A stretch of DNA of 14,254 bases from the NCBI GenBank assembly GCA_964012725.1, contig CAXGTL010000027.1, positions 1 through 14,254 of the forward strand, written 5' to 3'. Shown here in pieces: positions 1 through 7,467 of the stretch; position 1 is the first letter of the stretch; each line of letters opens with the position of its first letter. The translations under genes and the position numbers were made by a program. This DNA is from CAXGTL01 sp964012725. GTDB lineage: Archaea; Nanobdellota; Nanobdellia; Woesearchaeales; CAXGTL01. Under the pieces are notes generated by a model. The model worked only from the letters and a program-made list of their open reading frames with translations, made no database searches and was not told the origin of the DNA.

Positions 1-2165
1 CCAGTCATTGCAACAGGAATTGCAATTATATTGTAGAAGAATGCCCAGAATAGGTTTTGCTTAATCTTTTTGAATGTTGCTCTTGACAATATGATAGCAG
101 CAACTACTGAAGAAAGCCTACCACTAACCAAAGTTATATCAGAGCTTTCGATTGCAATGTCTGTACCAGTACCAATTGCAATTCCTACCTGAGCTTGTGT
201 TAACATAGGAGCATCATTTATTCCATCACCAACTGCAGCAACTATTCCATACTTCTTTTGTAATCTTTTTATCTCATTAACCTTGCCATCAGGCAAAACT
301 TCTGCTAAAACATGGATAATTCCAACCTTTTTAGCAACTGCATTAGCTGTTCTTTGATTATCACCAGTGATCATTGCTGTTTTATAATTCATTCTACTAA
401 GTTGTCTAATGGCTTTAACAGAATCTTGTTTAATATCATCTGCAATACCTATTACACCAGCAATCTTTCCACCAATTGAAATTAGTATTGCTGTTTTTGC
501 TTCATCCTCTAGTTTAAGTAATTGTGTTTTTATTTCTGTAGATGGTTTACTTACTTTAGAACCCTTACTAACCAACTTAGTCCCAATTAATACTTGCTTT
601 CCACCAATTCTTGCTTTAACACCTTTTCCAGTTACAGATTTAAATCCCGTAGCTTTTTTAAATTTAATTTTCATTGATTTAGCTTTATCAACAACTGCTT
701 CTGCTAAAGGATGTTCTGAATTATTTTCAACAGAACCTGCATAAGAAAGCAACTGTTTCTTTGTAAACTTATTAAATGTAATAATATCAGTTACTTCTGG
801 TTTACCTTTTGTAATTGTTCCAGTTTTATCAAAAACAATTATCTTTGCATTCTTCATTATCTGGATTGCTGCACCATTTCTGATCAAGATTCCATTTTCA
901 GCACCCTTTCCACTACCGACCATCAAAGCAGTTGGTGTTGCTAAACCTAATGCACATGGGCATGCAATAACAAGTACAGCAATTGTTGAGAAAAGTGCTA
1001 ATGAGAATTGGTCAGCACCTAAATTAACCCAAGGGATAAAACCTTGTGCCCATGAAAGTATTGAATTAAAAAATTCTGGGAATACCATCCACATTACAAA
1101 TGTTAATATTGCAATAAGAATCACAAAAGGAACAAATATGCTTGTAACTTTATCAGCAAAAACTTGAATTGGAACTTTTGTTCCTTGTGCTTCTTCAACC
1201 ATTTTAATAACTTGACTTAAGAATGTGTCTTTACCAACTTTAGTTGCTTTAATTTTTAGCATTCCTTTTTGGTTCATAGTTGCACCAATAACTTCACTTC
1301 CTTTTTTCTTTTTAACAGGAATTGATTCACCAGTTGCCATTGATTCATTAACAGAACTTGATCCATTTACAACAATTCCATCAGTAGGAATCTTTTGTCC
1401 AGGTTTAACAATCATCACATCACCAACTTTTACTTCAGTAATTGGAATTTTTATTTCTTTACCTTTTCTAATAACTAAAGCACTTTTTGCGCCAAGATGA
1501 AGAAGCTTTTTGATAGCTTGAGATGCTCTACCTTTTGCTTTTGTTTCAATATAACGACCAGTTAAATGGAAAGTTAATATCATTGCTGAGATTCCTGCAT
1601 AATTTGCAATCGGCATAAAGAAAACCAATATTCCTGTTAAATAAGCAGCTAATGAACCAAGCATAATTAGGACATCCATGTTAGCACTTAGATGAAATAA
1701 AGAATTAAATGCAGATTTCAGTGTATCCCATCCTAAAATAAATACAACTGGGAATGCTAAAATTAAAAATGATAAATCAAACAAAATTTTGGGTAGAATC
1801 ATAAAATCAAAAAGCATATGTGGTAACATAATAATCATAATAGCAATAAAAATTATCCAAGAAATCCACATTTTTATTTTTGCAAGTTTCATATCTTTAA
1901 AATCAGAATGACCACCATGTACATGCGTATCATGTTTTCCAGATATAGAATCAGACACAAAAGCTTTGTACCCTGCTCCTTTTACAACATTAATTAGTTT
2001 ATTAACATTAGTTTTCTTAGTATTAAATTCAACATGAGCACTTTCCATTGCATAATTAACATTAGCATTACCTACACCATTTGCTTTACCCAATCTTTTC
2101 TCAATAATTTGAGCACAGCTAGCACAATGCATACCTTTTATTTTTAATTGTACCTTTTTCTTCAT
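1..2165 (-). CDS. copA: CopA-type Cu+-exporting P-type ATPase, 3' end missing
   Basis: A P1B-type ATPase that would pump Cu+ out of the cytoplasm using ATP. The 721 readable codons are uninterrupted and run off the left edge; probably only a few dozen residues (last helix and tail) are missing. An N-terminal HMA domain (about 5-70) has GMHCASC with C14 and C17. A His-rich linker (about 77-87, KHDTHVHGGH) follows. The core has TGES (278-281, actuator), CPC (402-404, membrane copper site typical of Cu+/Ag+ pumps), DKTGT (446-450, phosphorylated Asp), an HP pair (485-486, nucleotide domain) and GDGINDAP (from 646). YN in the next helix also fits Cu+ pumps; the following helix with its expected Met/Ser ligands is outside the window. 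The start ATG overlaps the TGA of the Fe-S gene upstream (2162-2165), with AAAGGAAAT as RBS, so translation is probably coupled. Last visible gene of the copper operon. Confidence 0.93.
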   Translation of the reverse strand, partial: MKKKVQLKIKGMHCASCAQIIEKRLGKANGVGNANVNYAMESAHVEFNTKKTNVNKLINVVKGAGYKAFVSDSISGKHDTHVHGGHSDFKDMKLAKIKMWISWIIFIAIMIIMLPHMLFDFMILPKILFDLSFLILAFPVVFILGWDTLKSAFNSLFHLSANMDVLIMLGSLAAYLTGILVFFMPIANYAGISAMILTFHLTGRYIETKAKGRASQAIKKLLHLGAKSALVIRKGKEIKIPITEVKVGDVMIVKPGQKIPTDGIVVNGSSSVNESMATGESIPVKKKKGSEVIGATMNQKGMLKIKATKVGKDTFLSQVIKMVEEAQGTKVPIQVFADKVTSIFVPFVILIAILTFVMWMVFPEFFNSILSWAQGFIPWVNLGADQFSLALFSTIAVLVIACPCALGLATPTALMVGSGKGAENGILIRNGAAIQIMKNAKIIVFDKTGTITKGKPEVTDIITFNKFTKKQLLSYAGSVENNSEHPLAEAVVDKAKSMKIKFKKATGFKSVTGKGVKARIGGKQVLIGTKLVSKGSKVSKPSTEIKTQLLKLEDEAKTAILISIGGKIAGVIGIADDIKQDSVKAIRQLSRMNYKTAMITGDNQRTANAVAKKVGIIHVLAEVLPDGKVNEIKRLQKKYGIVAAVGDGINDAPMLTQAQVGIAIGTGTDIAIESSDITLVSGRLSSVVAAIILSRATFKKIKQNLFWAFFYNIIAIPVAMT

Positions 2166-3043
2166 TTTATATTTCCTTTTATAGAAATAATTTTTGATTC
2201 AAATTTAATATTCTTTCCAGATAATTTTATAGCTTCTTTTGTAATTCTAAATAAACTAAAACAACAAGGAACCTCCATGTGCAACTCAGTGATACTTTTA
2301 ATATTATTATTCTTAATTATTTCTGAAATTTTCTCAACATATGTACTTGTATCATCTAATTTAGGGCATGCAATAATAACTATTTTATTCTTAAGAAAAT
2401 TCTGATGAAATCCACCATATGAATAAGCAACACAATCTGCACATATCAATAAGTCAGCATCATTAAAATATGGTGCATTAGGATTAACTAAATGTAATTG
2501 TATTGGCCACTGTCTTAGTTCTGATTGAAGTTTAATATTTTCAGTAGATTTATTTGTATCATTATCTTTTCTAAAGTCTTGCATCATAGAACCAGGACAA
2601 CCGCATGCTAATTTAGGTTGTTCAGATTGTTTTTCTGTTTTTCCTTCTTTCTTTCTTCCTTTTTCTCTTTCTACTTTTTTTACTTCTTTCAAAGGATTTT
2701 CAATTCCTTTTTCTTTTAGATAAACAAGAGCTTGCTCAAGAAACTTAGTTTCACCATGATCTTTCAAATGAGATAAATGTGCTTTAATAGTATTCTTACC
2801 TTTTTTAACAATATTTCCCATTGTTTTGATTTCATCATATGGCTCAGCTTCCCTTTCAACAACTTTAATTGCATCTTTTGGACATAAACCAATACATGCT
2901 CCCAAACCATCACAAAATAAATCACTTATTAATCTGGCTTTGCCATCTATTATCTGCAATGCGCCTTCAGGACAATCAGGAATACATAAACCACAACCAT
3001 CGCATTTGTCTTCATTTATTTGAATTATTTTTCTTTTTACCAT
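2162..3043 (-). CDS. ferredoxin-domain Fe-S protein of the copper operon
   Basis: A 293-residue cytoplasmic protein with an N-terminal ferredoxin domain (about 6-62), a charged Lys/Glu linker (about 120-145) and a Cys-containing C-terminal domain. The first cluster motif is complete (C14, C17, C20, C24). The second reads FCDGLGACIGLCP, giving C44, C50 and C54 with Leu at 47 where the fourth ligand is expected, so one cluster may be 3Fe or labile. The C-terminal part has ACGCPGS, LLICADC, IIACPKLDD and EVPCCFSL, which could form a further metal site. Similar two-part proteins are usually annotated only as 4Fe-4S ferredoxins and I know of no assigned reaction. No signal peptide or membrane segment is visible. 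It lies 63 nt after the DUF2318 gene and overlaps the copA start by 4 nt, so it probably serves the copper system, perhaps as electron donor; that role is inference. Confidence 0.85.
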   Translation of the reverse strand: MVKRKIIQINEDKCDGCGLCIPDCPEGALQIIDGKARLISDLFCDGLGACIGLCPKDAIKVVEREAEPYDEIKTMGNIVKKGKNTIKAHLSHLKDHGETKFLEQALVYLKEKGIENPLKEVKKVEREKGRKKEGKTEKQSEQPKLACGCPGSMMQDFRKDNDTNKSTENIKLQSELRQWPIQLHLVNPNAPYFNDADLLICADCVAYSYGGFHQNFLKNKIVIIACPKLDDTSTYVEKISEIIKNNNIKSITELHMEVPCCFSLFRITKEAIKLSGKNIKFESKIISIKGNIK

Positions 3044-3106
3044 TTTCTTTATTATCTACATCTTATTCATTTAAAAATCTATCTAACAACCAACTTTTAT
3101 CTAAAT

Positions 3107-3562
3107 TTATTTAAACCTATGGATTCCATTTTTGATATCATCAATTTTTATAAGAACATTATCACCTTCAATCTTATGAGATAAAAAACTTGGCCAACAT
3201 CCATAACCTTTATTCTTTGTACCTAATCCATCAATACTAAATACTCTTTCACATTTTCTACATGTAATGTCATTTCCAGTTTGTTGATAACCTTTGCTTC
3301 CACCACATACATCGCAAGCATCAAATGCAGTTCTTACTTTATTGTCACTTCCAATAACAGCAAAGTAATTCATTTCTGCATTTCCAAATCCATAAGTATA
3401 AAACTGAGCTTCTTTTGATAAGTCAGATAATGGTACCTTCACATATTCTTCATTAGAAATAGCATTTCCAGTAGTATTATTACCACAACCTGTAATAAGA
3501 ATAATGAAAAACACAAACACTAAAGACAATGATAATAGCAAAAACATTTTTTTAATTTTCAT
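3107..3562 (-). CDS. DUF2318-type cysteine-rich lipoprotein
   Basis: A 151-residue exported protein. Residues 1-25 are a Lys-start hydrophobic signal ending in the lipobox LITGC, so it is probably lipid-anchored at C26 outside the membrane. The mature part carries FDACDVCGGSKGYQQ (C83, C86), CRKC (C101, C104) and GCWPS (C122), the pattern I associate with DUF2318, described as Fe-S- or metal-binding membrane proteins of unknown function. The same frame is open upstream to 3670, but the extra residues (a Val and His run) are only the other frame of the Cys-rich tail gene. The start at 3562 gives a proper signal peptide and lies 7 nt after the preceding stop. Between the cupredoxin fusion and the Fe-S protein, a redox or metal-relay role outside the membrane is plausible but unproven. 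Confidence 0.82.
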   Translation of the reverse strand: MKIKKMFLLLSLSLVFVFFIILITGCGNNTTGNAISNEEYVKVPLSDLSKEAQFYTYGFGNAEMNYFAVIGSDNKVRTAFDACDVCGGSKGYQQTGNDITCRKCERVFSIDGLGTKNKGYGCWPSFLSHKIEGDNVLIKIDDIKNGIHRFK

Positions 3563-3569
3563 CTTATCT

Positions 3570-5096
3570 TTATGCTCCACACCCACAGCTTCCGCCACGA
3601 GCAGCACCGCATGATGATGAACCACAACTACCACCACAAGATCCTCTTGTTTGTTGTGGAACTGCATCAAGTTCTTTTTGAACTTCTACTGCATTATTTA
3701 AATCAATATCATCTTTTACAATAAATACACCAGGAATCATTCCCATCCAACAACTCCAAGAAATAACTCCTTCTTCTGTTGGTGTGAATTCAATTATTTG
3801 TTCCCCTTGTTTAATATTAAATTCTAAATTATATTTTGGAACTTGTATTGCATTATTACAACCATTTATTTCTTTACCATTTATGATCCATCTAACAGGA
3901 ACTCCTTTTTTTAGTATAAATCTATTAGGTTCCCATCCATATCTATTAACTTCCATTTTAATCTCTTGATAACCTTGTTTCATAATAGGTAAATTGCTTG
4001 TAATATCTCCTGTAATATCTCCTTGAGCACTTACACTAGTTACAATTGAATTAAAATCATAACCTGTACCTGTTAATGTCAATCCATTATTAATCATAAA
4101 AATACCTAATAAAATTACAATCATACCACTAGCTTTCAAAATTTTATGTGTCATTTTGTTTGAAATAAAAGTTGCAAAATAACCAAAGCCTAACATTACA
4201 GGCAAAGTTCCTAATGCAAAAACAAATAATAATTTTCCTCCTTCAATCATACTTCCTGTTCCTGCAGCCATAATATATATCGCTTGCAATGGCCCACATG
4301 CAAGAAGTAACCCATTCAATAAACCAATTACTAAAGGACCAGAATCTTTTGATTTTTTACCTACAAATTTGTTAAGAAATTTAGGTGTTCTAAATTGTAT
4401 TTTTCTTAAAATAGGAATTATGTTTAACATCTTTAAACCAAATAAAATTAAAAATAAACCTGCTAATAAACCAATTACTCCTCTTATCATTGGAGTGAAT
4501 GTAAATATTGATCCAATAAAACCAAATATTGCCCCAATTATAGTATAAGAGATTGTTTTACCCAAACCATACATTAAATGAGACTTATGAGATTTAACAC
4601 CTTCTTTTGCATTCTTTGTTGTGTATGATAATACGAATCCTCCACACATACTAATACAATGGAACCCTGTTAATAAACCAACTATAAATAATAAACCATA
4701 GCCCATGTTTTGGCTAATTGTTGGCATATTTATTCCATCAACAAATCTAAATAAAAAATAACCAATAATAAGAATTCCAATGATTGCAAAACTCCACCCA
4801 AGTGTTTTGTTAGGTTTAAATTTTGTCAATATTTTATTATACTTTCCATTATTACTTTGACCAAATTCATCAAGTATAAAACAAGAATATCCTTTTTCTT
4901 CTATTTTATATAATATAATGTCAATATGTGTTTTATCTTTATTATATGTAACATTGCCTGTTTCAGTTACATAATCAAATTCAACATCTTTAACACCTTC
5001 AACTTTTAGTGCTTGTTTTTTGATTATTTCAGCACAACTTTCACAAGTAGTTCCTTCTGCTATAAATCCTGTTTTTATTATATTTTCATTCACCAT
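3570..5096 (-). CDS. HMA + DsbD_2/TauE-SafE membrane core + cupredoxin fusion
   Basis: A 508-residue modular protein. Residues 8-72 are a heavy-metal-associated domain (GTTCESC, C18 and C21). Residues about 100-340 are a polytopic core with FHCISMCGGF (C147, C151) and LLACGPLQ (C267), typical of the DsbD_2 / sulfite-exporter TauE/SafE group. Residues about 376-463 are a cupredoxin-like domain. There the usual His ligand region reads NGCNN (C413) and the end reads SCWMGM (C449, M451, M453), so the site is Cys/Cys/Met-like. Residues 486-508 are a Gly/Ser tail with five Cys. Such fusions accompany copper export genes and are thought to move copper or reducing power across the membrane; the exact cargo is not established. 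The gene follows copZ by 19 nt and precedes the DUF2318 gene by 7 nt. The start at 5096 is the first Met of the HMA domain; its RBS is weak. Confidence 0.88.
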   Translation of the reverse strand: MVNENIIKTGFIAEGTTCESCAEIIKKQALKVEGVKDVEFDYVTETGNVTYNKDKTHIDIILYKIEEKGYSCFILDEFGQSNNGKYNKILTKFKPNKTLGWSFAIIGILIIGYFLFRFVDGINMPTISQNMGYGLLFIVGLLTGFHCISMCGGFVLSYTTKNAKEGVKSHKSHLMYGLGKTISYTIIGAIFGFIGSIFTFTPMIRGVIGLLAGLFLILFGLKMLNIIPILRKIQFRTPKFLNKFVGKKSKDSGPLVIGLLNGLLLACGPLQAIYIMAAGTGSMIEGGKLLFVFALGTLPVMLGFGYFATFISNKMTHKILKASGMIVILLGIFMINNGLTLTGTGYDFNSIVTSVSAQGDITGDITSNLPIMKQGYQEIKMEVNRYGWEPNRFILKKGVPVRWIINGKEINGCNNAIQVPKYNLEFNIKQGEQIIEFTPTEEGVISWSCWMGMIPGVFIVKDDIDLNNAVEVQKELDAVPQQTRGSCGGSCGSSSCGAARGGSCGCGA

Positions 5097-5115
5097 TTTA
5101 AATTACCATATAATA

Positions 5116-5322
5116 TTAATTAACCTTATAATCTCTTTTTTCAATAATATCTTTAATTTTATCAATATTAATTTTTGATTCATCAAATTCTACATTAACA
5201 AAGCCTTTTGCATGAGAAACTTCAATCTTTTTAATTCCATTCAATTCTTCTAAATCATCTTGAACAAGCATCTCACAGCTTTTACAGTGCATTCCTTTAA
5301 CATTAAGTTTTATTGTTTTCAT
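5116..5322 (-). CDS. copZ: CopZ-like copper chaperone
   Basis: A 68-residue single HMA domain with the CxxC metal site GMHCKSC (C13 and C16) and the usual beta-alpha-beta-beta-alpha-beta length. It probably carries Cu+ in the cytoplasm to the HMA domains of the downstream fusion protein and CopA. The frame is open to 5415, but that would add a hydrophobic stretch encoded by promoter-like sequence. The start at 5322 has the Shine-Dalgarno GAGGGAG (5329-5335) directly upstream and gives the standard CopZ length, so I chose it. First gene of the operon, with a 149-nt upstream region holding a TATA-like box and a palindrome. Confidence 0.92.
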   Translation of the reverse strand: MKTIKLNVKGMHCKSCEMLVQDDLEELNGIKKIEVSHAKGFVNVEFDESKINIDKIKDIIEKRDYKVN

Positions 5323-5328
5323 GGTAAA

Positions 5329-5335
5329 CTCCCTC
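5329..5335 (-). promoter_or_regulatory. Shine-Dalgarno of copZ
   Basis: GAGGGAG lies 6 nt before the ATG at 5322. It decides the start against the longer open frame. Confidence 0.75.
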
Positions 5336-5366
5336 ATTATGATTGTTATTAGTAATATTAGTAGTA

Positions 5367-5396
5367 GTATTAACAAAGCACATGTTTTATTAATAC
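5367..5396. promoter_or_regulatory. palindrome in copZ leader, candidate operator
   Basis: Perfect 7-bp arms GTATTAA (5367-5373) and TTAATAC (5390-5396) separated by 16 bp. It sits between the TATA-like box (5426-5433) and the copZ ribosome-binding site, where a dimeric repressor would block transcription. The neighbouring winged-helix membrane regulator is the obvious candidate binder. The operator role is inference; AT-rich DNA can give 7-bp arms by chance. Confidence 0.35.
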
Positions 5397-5425
5397 CATT
5401 CCATAAGAAAAACACTGCTTAACCG

Positions 5426-5433
5426 TTTATATT
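5426..5433 (-). promoter_or_regulatory. possible TATA box for the copper operon
   Basis: AATATAAA on the minus strand, about 25-30 nt before a start point near 5403 that would leave a leader of about 80 nt to copZ. It is a weaker match than the other TATA boxes in the window; it is simply the best candidate in the 5323-5471 gap. Confidence 0.35.
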
Positions 5434-5471
5434 GGTAGAATTAAGGTAATAGACTGTTTAGAAAGCGATTT

Positions 5472-6011
5472 TCAAAACTTCTTCCTCAAAAACACTTCAT
5501 TAGTCTTACCAGAAGCTTTTCTAGAAATAATATCTCTTTCTTCAAGTGATTTCAACATCAATGACAACGAGGTTTTAGACATTCCAGTTCTAAACCTAAG
5601 AGTAGATTGATGTATTCCATCTTGTTCATGTATTGCTTTAATTACTTTTTGTTCATCTTCTTTAAATCCAGATAAGAAAGCTTTGAACTCATCCTTTTCC
5701 TTTTCTTTAACACTAGCTTCTTTAAGTGCACTACTTACTTTAACCTGATGCTCAGCCAAAACCTGTTGAGTTTTATCAAACATAAGATAAATTCCAAAAA
5801 TAACCATTGCAGCTGATATGATCCATCCAAAAACATAAAAAGTCATGTTTCTGCTTTCATGTAAACAAGTACCATCATCTAAAAAACAAGAATCTTGTTC
5901 AGCAATTATTTTATTTATAACAACATCCTCATTATGTTTTATCATATAAACTAAACCAGCTAACAAAATCCCAATAATTAATACAATTGTTCCGATTTGT
6001 TTTTGATTCAT
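5472..6011 (-). CDS. membrane-anchored winged-helix (MarR-like) regulator
   Basis: A 179-residue protein with two transmembrane helices (about 7-25 and 58-77), a short external loop (26-57), a charged helical linker (about 80-110) and a C-terminal winged helix-turn-helix (about 112-177; IHQSTLRFRTGMSKTSLSLM resembles the recognition region of MarR/ArsR-like proteins). The loop holds C42, C49 and H51 (Cys-x6-Cys-x-His), either a disulfide pair or a metal site. The topology (loop out, DNA-binding domain in) is that of a one-component membrane sensor. It lies directly upstream of the copper operon on the same strand, so it is the likely regulator; the ligand is not shown by sequence. It follows thiI by 34 nt and may share its transcript. 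Start at 6011 without a strong RBS. Confidence 0.78.
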   Translation of the reverse strand: MNQKQIGTIVLIIGILLAGLVYMIKHNEDVVINKIIAEQDSCFLDDGTCLHESRNMTFYVFGWIISAAMVIFGIYLMFDKTQQVLAEHQVKVSSALKEASVKEKEKDEFKAFLSGFKEDEQKVIKAIHEQDGIHQSTLRFRTGMSKTSLSLMLKSLEERDIISRKASGKTNEVFLRKKF

Positions 6012-6026
6012 TTTAGTTTACCAACT

Positions 6027-6056
6027 TTGATGTGAATGCTGCCATTCACACATCAA
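6027..6056 (-). other. hairpin spanning the thiI stop codon
   Basis: On the minus strand TTGATGTGTGAATG, loop GCAG, CATTCACATCAA: 12 bp with a 2-nt bulge. It includes the thiI TGA (6046-6048) and ends 15 nt before the regulator start. No T-run follows, so it is not a simple terminator. It may stabilise the thiI end or limit expression of the regulator. Confidence 0.6.
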
Positions 6057-7206
6057 TTATTTTACTATTTTTAACAGCATCCTCAATCAAATTAGGTATA
6101 TCAAATTCATTTATTAACTTATCTAGCATCTTGATATCAGCTCTAAGCATTGGATGTTTTGGTAAAAAATAACTACAACAATCTCCATATGGTTGTTTAG
6201 ATATATCATAAGTTCCTATATTCTTAGAAATATCAATAATGTCTCTTTTATCAAGACCAATTAATGGTGAAAGTATATGCACGTCTGAACCATGGTATGT
6301 AGCTTCCAGATTTTCAATTGTTTGTGACGCAACTTGTGACAAAGAATCACCAACTACTAAGAATTTTCCACCTTCTAAATTAGCAACTTTACTTGCAATC
6401 TTTATCATAAACTTTCTATAAACCAACATTCTTAATTTAGAATGTGTTTTCATTATGATTTCTTTTTGAATGTTTTCAAAAGGTACAATATAAAGTTTTG
6501 TTGTGATCTGAAACTTTGATAATTGTTCAGCTAACTTAACAATTTTGTCTTTAACAGAAGAAGACATTTGATTTTTATTATGAAAATGTACTAAAATCAT
6601 TTCACAGCCTCTTTTCATCATTAAATAAGCAGCAACTGCAGAATCAAATCCACCTGATATTAATGTAACTATCTTTTGTTTAGGATTAGTTGGTAAACCA
6701 CCAACTCCTTTAATATCTTCATAGGAAACAAATACATTTTTATTTGAGATTTCTATTTTTAACATTAAGTCAGGATTCTTCATCTTAACTTTTTTCTCAT
6801 ACTTCTCAAGAACAGCTTCACCAACTAATTCATTTACTTTCATAGATGTATGTTTAAAAGTTTTATTATGTCGTCTTGAATCAACTTTAAATGTTTTATA
6901 CTGAAGATCTTTAACCATATCAATAGAACATTTTTTAATAGCATCAAGATCAAGTTTACATTTTTTTGCAAATGAAATATAAGCAATACCAGGAATCTTT
7001 GTTAATATATCTTGTAGTTTATCAATACTAACTTTATCATTATCACTAAAACTTATAGTCATATGACCAGAATCTCTAACACAATACTTTATTAATTTAC
7101 CACACTTTATCTTGATATTTTTAATAAGAAGATTTTCAAATGAACTTCTATTCTTACCTTTTAGTCCTATTTCTGCATAATGAATAATTACTGAATCAAA
7201 TTTCAT
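6046..7206 (-). CDS. thiI: tRNA 4-thiouridine sulfurtransferase ThiI, short form
   Basis: ThiI adenylates U8 of tRNA and replaces its oxygen with sulfur; some members also act in thiamine thiazole synthesis. The 386 residues contain an N-terminal ferredoxin-like and THUMP region (about 1-165) and a PP-loop ATPase with SGGFDS at 184-189 and GDSLSQVASQT at 286-296. There is no C-terminal rhodanese domain. PYGDCCSYFLPKHP (C343, C344) matches the catalytic-Cys region of short bacterial ThiI as I remember the Bacillus type. The CxxC of Fe-S-binding archaeal ThiI is not seen in the 255-275 region, so the sulfur donor must be an external persulfide carrier or sulfide. The ATG overlaps the TGA of the glutaredoxin gene (ATGA, 7203-7206), so the two are translationally coupled. 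The tRNA-Asn gene in the window has U8, the substrate position. Confidence 0.93.
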   Translation of the reverse strand: MKFDSVIIHYAEIGLKGKNRSSFENLLIKNIKIKCGKLIKYCVRDSGHMTISFSDNDKVSIDKLQDILTKIPGIAYISFAKKCKLDLDAIKKCSIDMVKDLQYKTFKVDSRRHNKTFKHTSMKVNELVGEAVLEKYEKKVKMKNPDLMLKIEISNKNVFVSYEDIKGVGGLPTNPKQKIVTLISGGFDSAVAAYLMMKRGCEMILVHFHNKNQMSSSVKDKIVKLAEQLSKFQITTKLYIVPFENIQKEIIMKTHSKLRMLVYRKFMIKIASKVANLEGGKFLVVGDSLSQVASQTIENLEATYHGSDVHILSPLIGLDKRDIIDISKNIGTYDISKQPYGDCCSYFLPKHPMLRADIKMLDKLINEFDIPNLIEDAVKNSKIIDV

Positions 7207-7439
7207 TCTAGTTTTAATAATCCTTTTAGTTTTTTAACATCAAACCCAGTAACAATTGTACCATCAATATCAATAACTGGAACTCCCATTTGACCAGACT
7301 TTTCAACCATTTCTTTTCCTTTAGCTTGGTCAGCTGCTACATCAATATATTCAAATTCTACTTTGTTTTCTTTAAGCCAATCTTTTACCTTATCACACCA
7401 AGAACATGTAGGTGTTCCATAAACAATTACTTTTACCAT
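7203..7439 (-). CDS. glutaredoxin / NrdH-like thiol reductase
   Basis: A 78-residue thioredoxin-fold protein with the active-site CxxC in GTPTCSWC (C12, C15) and the cis-Pro loop GVPVIDIDG followed by GTIVTGFD. The size and motifs match small glutaredoxins that reduce protein disulfides in the cytoplasm. It overlaps thiI by 4 nt, so a natural but unproven job is to reduce the ThiI disulfide formed during each sulfur transfer. A very strong Shine-Dalgarno (AAGGAGGAAG, 7445-7454) precedes the ATG, and only 28 nt separate the start from the tRNA-Asn gene upstream. Confidence 0.9.
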   Translation of the reverse strand: MVKVIVYGTPTCSWCDKVKDWLKENKVEFEYIDVAADQAKGKEMVEKSGQMGVPVIDIDGTIVTGFDVKKLKGLLKLE

Positions 7440-7444
7440 ATTAT

Positions 7445-7454
7445 CTTCCTCCTT
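7445..7454 (-). promoter_or_regulatory. strong Shine-Dalgarno of the glutaredoxin gene
   Basis: AAGGAGGAAG ends 5 nt before the ATG. It is the most complete SD in the window and lies only about 14 nt beyond the 3' end of the tRNA, so this mRNA may begin at the tRNA processing site. Confidence 0.75.
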
Positions 7455-7467
7455 AATAAAAATAAAA

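Noticed and set aside
409..1500. Plus-strand open frames inside copA
   Set aside because: They are antisense to clear P-type ATPase motifs and have no RBS or family resemblance.
3563..3670. 36-residue N-terminal extension of the DUF2318 lipoprotein with a Val and His run
   Set aside because: It is the alternate frame of the Cys-rich tail of the preceding gene; the lipoprotein signal begins at 3562.
5323..5415. Hydrophobic N-terminal extension of CopZ
   Set aside because: It would make a membrane-anchored chaperone, but it overlaps the palindrome and SD of the promoter region, and the 68-residue form matches the family.
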